Shown one piece after another: positions 4,025-5,169 of a stretch of DNA of 5,169 nucleotides. Below the pieces are notes generated by a model that did not search any database, was not told where the DNA came from, and saw only the letters and a list, made by a program, of their open reading frames with translations. Where the stretch lies: the NCBI GenBank assembly GCA_945871625.1, contig CAMBWL010000075.1, positions 1 through 5,169 on the forward strand, read 5' to 3'. Numbering within the stretch: position 1 is the first letter of the stretch; each line of letters begins with the position of its first letter. A program made the position numbers and the translations under genes. Source of the DNA: Bifidobacterium breve. GTDB taxonomy: Bacteria > Actinomycetota > Acidimicrobiia > Acidimicrobiales > Ilumatobacteraceae.

Positions 4025-5169
4025 CTACCGTGGCCCGAGCCGCGAGCCCAACGCCGCGGTCAATTCATCGGACATGCCGGCGCTCGTCGCCCCTTTGCCG
4101 CGCTTGCCGCCGAGCATCCCCTTGCCGCCCATTTGCTTCATCATTTTCTTCATTTCGCTGAACTGCTTGACCAAACGGTTGACATCGGCAACGGTCGTGC
4201 CTGAGCCCTTCGAGATGCGAACGCGACGCGAGCCGTCGATCAACTCGGGTTTCGCACGCTCTTGTGGCGTCATCGAATAAATGATCGCCTCAGTGCGCTT
4301 CACCTGGTCTTCTGGTATCTCCGCATTCTTCATTTCTTTGGGGATACCGGGCATCATCCCCATCACGCCCTGCAGTGACCCCATTTTCTTGAGCTGTTGC
4401 AACTGTTCGAGAAAATCTTCAAGGGTGAAATCACCCTCCAACATTTTTGCCGCGGTCTCCTCGGCTTTTTCTTTTTCAAAAACTTTTTCTGCCTTTTCGA
4501 TCAGCGTGAGCATGTCGCCCATGCCAAGAATGCGACTCGCCATGCGATCTGGATGAAACTGCTCGAACGCGTCAAGTTTTTCACCCGTCGAAGCAAACGC
4601 AATCGGTTTGCCCAGCACATGTTTCACCGACAGAGCCGCACCACCTCGTGCATCGCCGTCGAGTTTCGACAAAATCACGCCATCAATCGACAATGTTTCG
4701 TCAAACGACTTCGCAACCGTCACGGCATCTTGACCAGTCATCGCATCGATCACCAAGAAAGTAAATTTCGGCTGCACTACCTGCGAAATTTCTTTGACCT
4801 GTTGCATCATTTCGGCGTCAATCGCCAATCGGCCTGCGGTGTCGACGATTAAAACATCTTTGCCGAGTCGCTGCGCTTCAGCCAGACCAAGTTTGGCCGT
4901 CGTGACCGGGTCGCCTTGTTCTGAAAACACCGGCACATTGATCTGCGCACCCAACACGCGCAACTGTTCGACCGCGGCTGGTCGTTGCAAGTCGGCACCC
5001 ACAAGCATCGGCTGTCGCCCCTGTGATTTAAACCAACTGGCAAGTTTGGCGGCACTGGTGGTTTTGCCCGAACCCTGCAAACCGGCCATCAATACGACCG
5101 TCGGCGGATGCGTCGCGTAACTAATTTTCAGCGTCTCGCCACCCAACATCGCCACAAGTTCTTCATTGA
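4025..5169 (-). CDS. ffh: Signal recognition particle protein Ffh, 5' end missing
   Basis: Ffh is the SRP54 GTPase that binds 4.5S/SRP RNA and the signal sequences of nascent membrane proteins, delivering them to FtsY. The window holds 380 codons plus a partial one; the frame continues upstream through NEELVAMLGG, so the N domain is mostly outside. The GTG at 5155 is an internal Val, not the start. Counting from that Val, the NG domain shows the P-loop GLQGSGKTTSAAKL (25-38), DTAGRL (105-110), and SKLDGDARGGAALS (163-176). The M domain includes GDFTLEDFLEQLQQ (241-254), the Met-rich GVMGMMPGIP (263-272), and the SRP-RNA-binding stretch GSRRVRISKGSGTTVADVN (308-326). The C-terminus ends in a Gly/Lys/Met-rich segment and a short tail. 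It stops with TAG at 4027-4025, 49 bases before rpsP. Confidence 0.98.
   Translation of the reverse strand, partial: NEELVAMLGGETLKISYATHPPTVVLMAGLQGSGKTTSAAKLASWFKSQGRQPMLVGADLQRPAAVEQLRVLGAQINVPVFSEQGDPVTTAKLGLAEAQRLGKDVLIVDTAGRLAIDAEMMQQVKEISQVVQPKFTFLVIDAMTGQDAVTVAKSFDETLSIDGVILSKLDGDARGGAALSVKHVLGKPIAFASTGEKLDAFEQFHPDRMASRILGMGDMLTLIEKAEKVFEKEKAEETAAKMLEGDFTLEDFLEQLQQLKKMGSLQGVMGMMPGIPKEMKNAEIPEDQVKRTEAIIYSMTPQERAKPELIDGSRRVRISKGSGTTVADVNRLVKQFSEMKKMMKQMGGKGMLGGKRGKGATSAGMSDELTAALGSRLGPR

Noticed and set aside
4397..4852. 151-codon plus-strand open frame opposite ffh
   Set aside because: It is antisense to the Ffh G and M domains, and its Phe-rich runs come from reversed Lys/Glu codons.
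5053..5155. GTG at 5155 as the true start of ffh
   Set aside because: The reading frame continues upstream with the conserved ELVxxLGG context and the whole N domain is otherwise absent, so the gene is cut by the window edge.

Overview
The window looks like a chromosomal segment of an actinomycetote (Actinobacteria) with G+C near one half, moderate for that phylum. The best lineage marker is the 97-residue DUF2469 protein at 1463-1756, a family largely confined to Actinobacteria. The gene order around it (ffh, rpsP, KH-domain gene, rimM, trmD, rplS, DUF2469, yraN) is also the actinobacterial one. The modest G+C and small intergenic spaces would suit an aquatic or streamlined lineage, possibly Acidimicrobiia, but that placement is inference.

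Region 1 (5169 down to 1095, minus strand) is one dense cluster for protein targeting, ribosome building and tRNA modification. It runs from ffh (5' end outside the window) through rpsP, khpA, rimM, trmD and rplS to the DUF2469 gene and yraN. Four consecutive junctions overlap: rpsP/khpA by 1 base (TAATG), khpA/rimM by up to 35 bases, rimM/trmD by 4 bases (GTGA) and trmD/rplS by 4 bases (ATGA). This implies co-transcription and translational coupling. The lepB and rnhB genes that commonly sit between rplS and the DUF2469 gene in Actinobacteria are absent; only 43 bases lie there.

Region 2 (765-1098, plus strand) holds two small genes. One encodes a 36-residue single-pass membrane microprotein that is too short for a usual ORF cutoff. 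The other encodes a 68-residue CxxC/HxHxxC putative zinc protein. Its stop codon overlaps the yraN stop codon tail to tail.

Region 3 (743 down to 1, minus strand) is a crotonase-superfamily gene whose 3' end lies outside the window. It resembles PaaG-type isomerases more than true hydratases, because both classical hydratase glutamates are replaced. It diverges from the microprotein gene across a gap of at most 21 bases.

No tRNA, rRNA, mobile element or CRISPR array was seen, and there is no gene-free stretch over 50 bases. The points most worth a second look are an 8-mer (AACCGACT) found three times and only in the three non-coding gaps between co-oriented genes, an Asp-to-Glu change at the presumed catalytic position of TrmD, the missing lepB-rnhB block, and the microprotein/zinc-protein pair.
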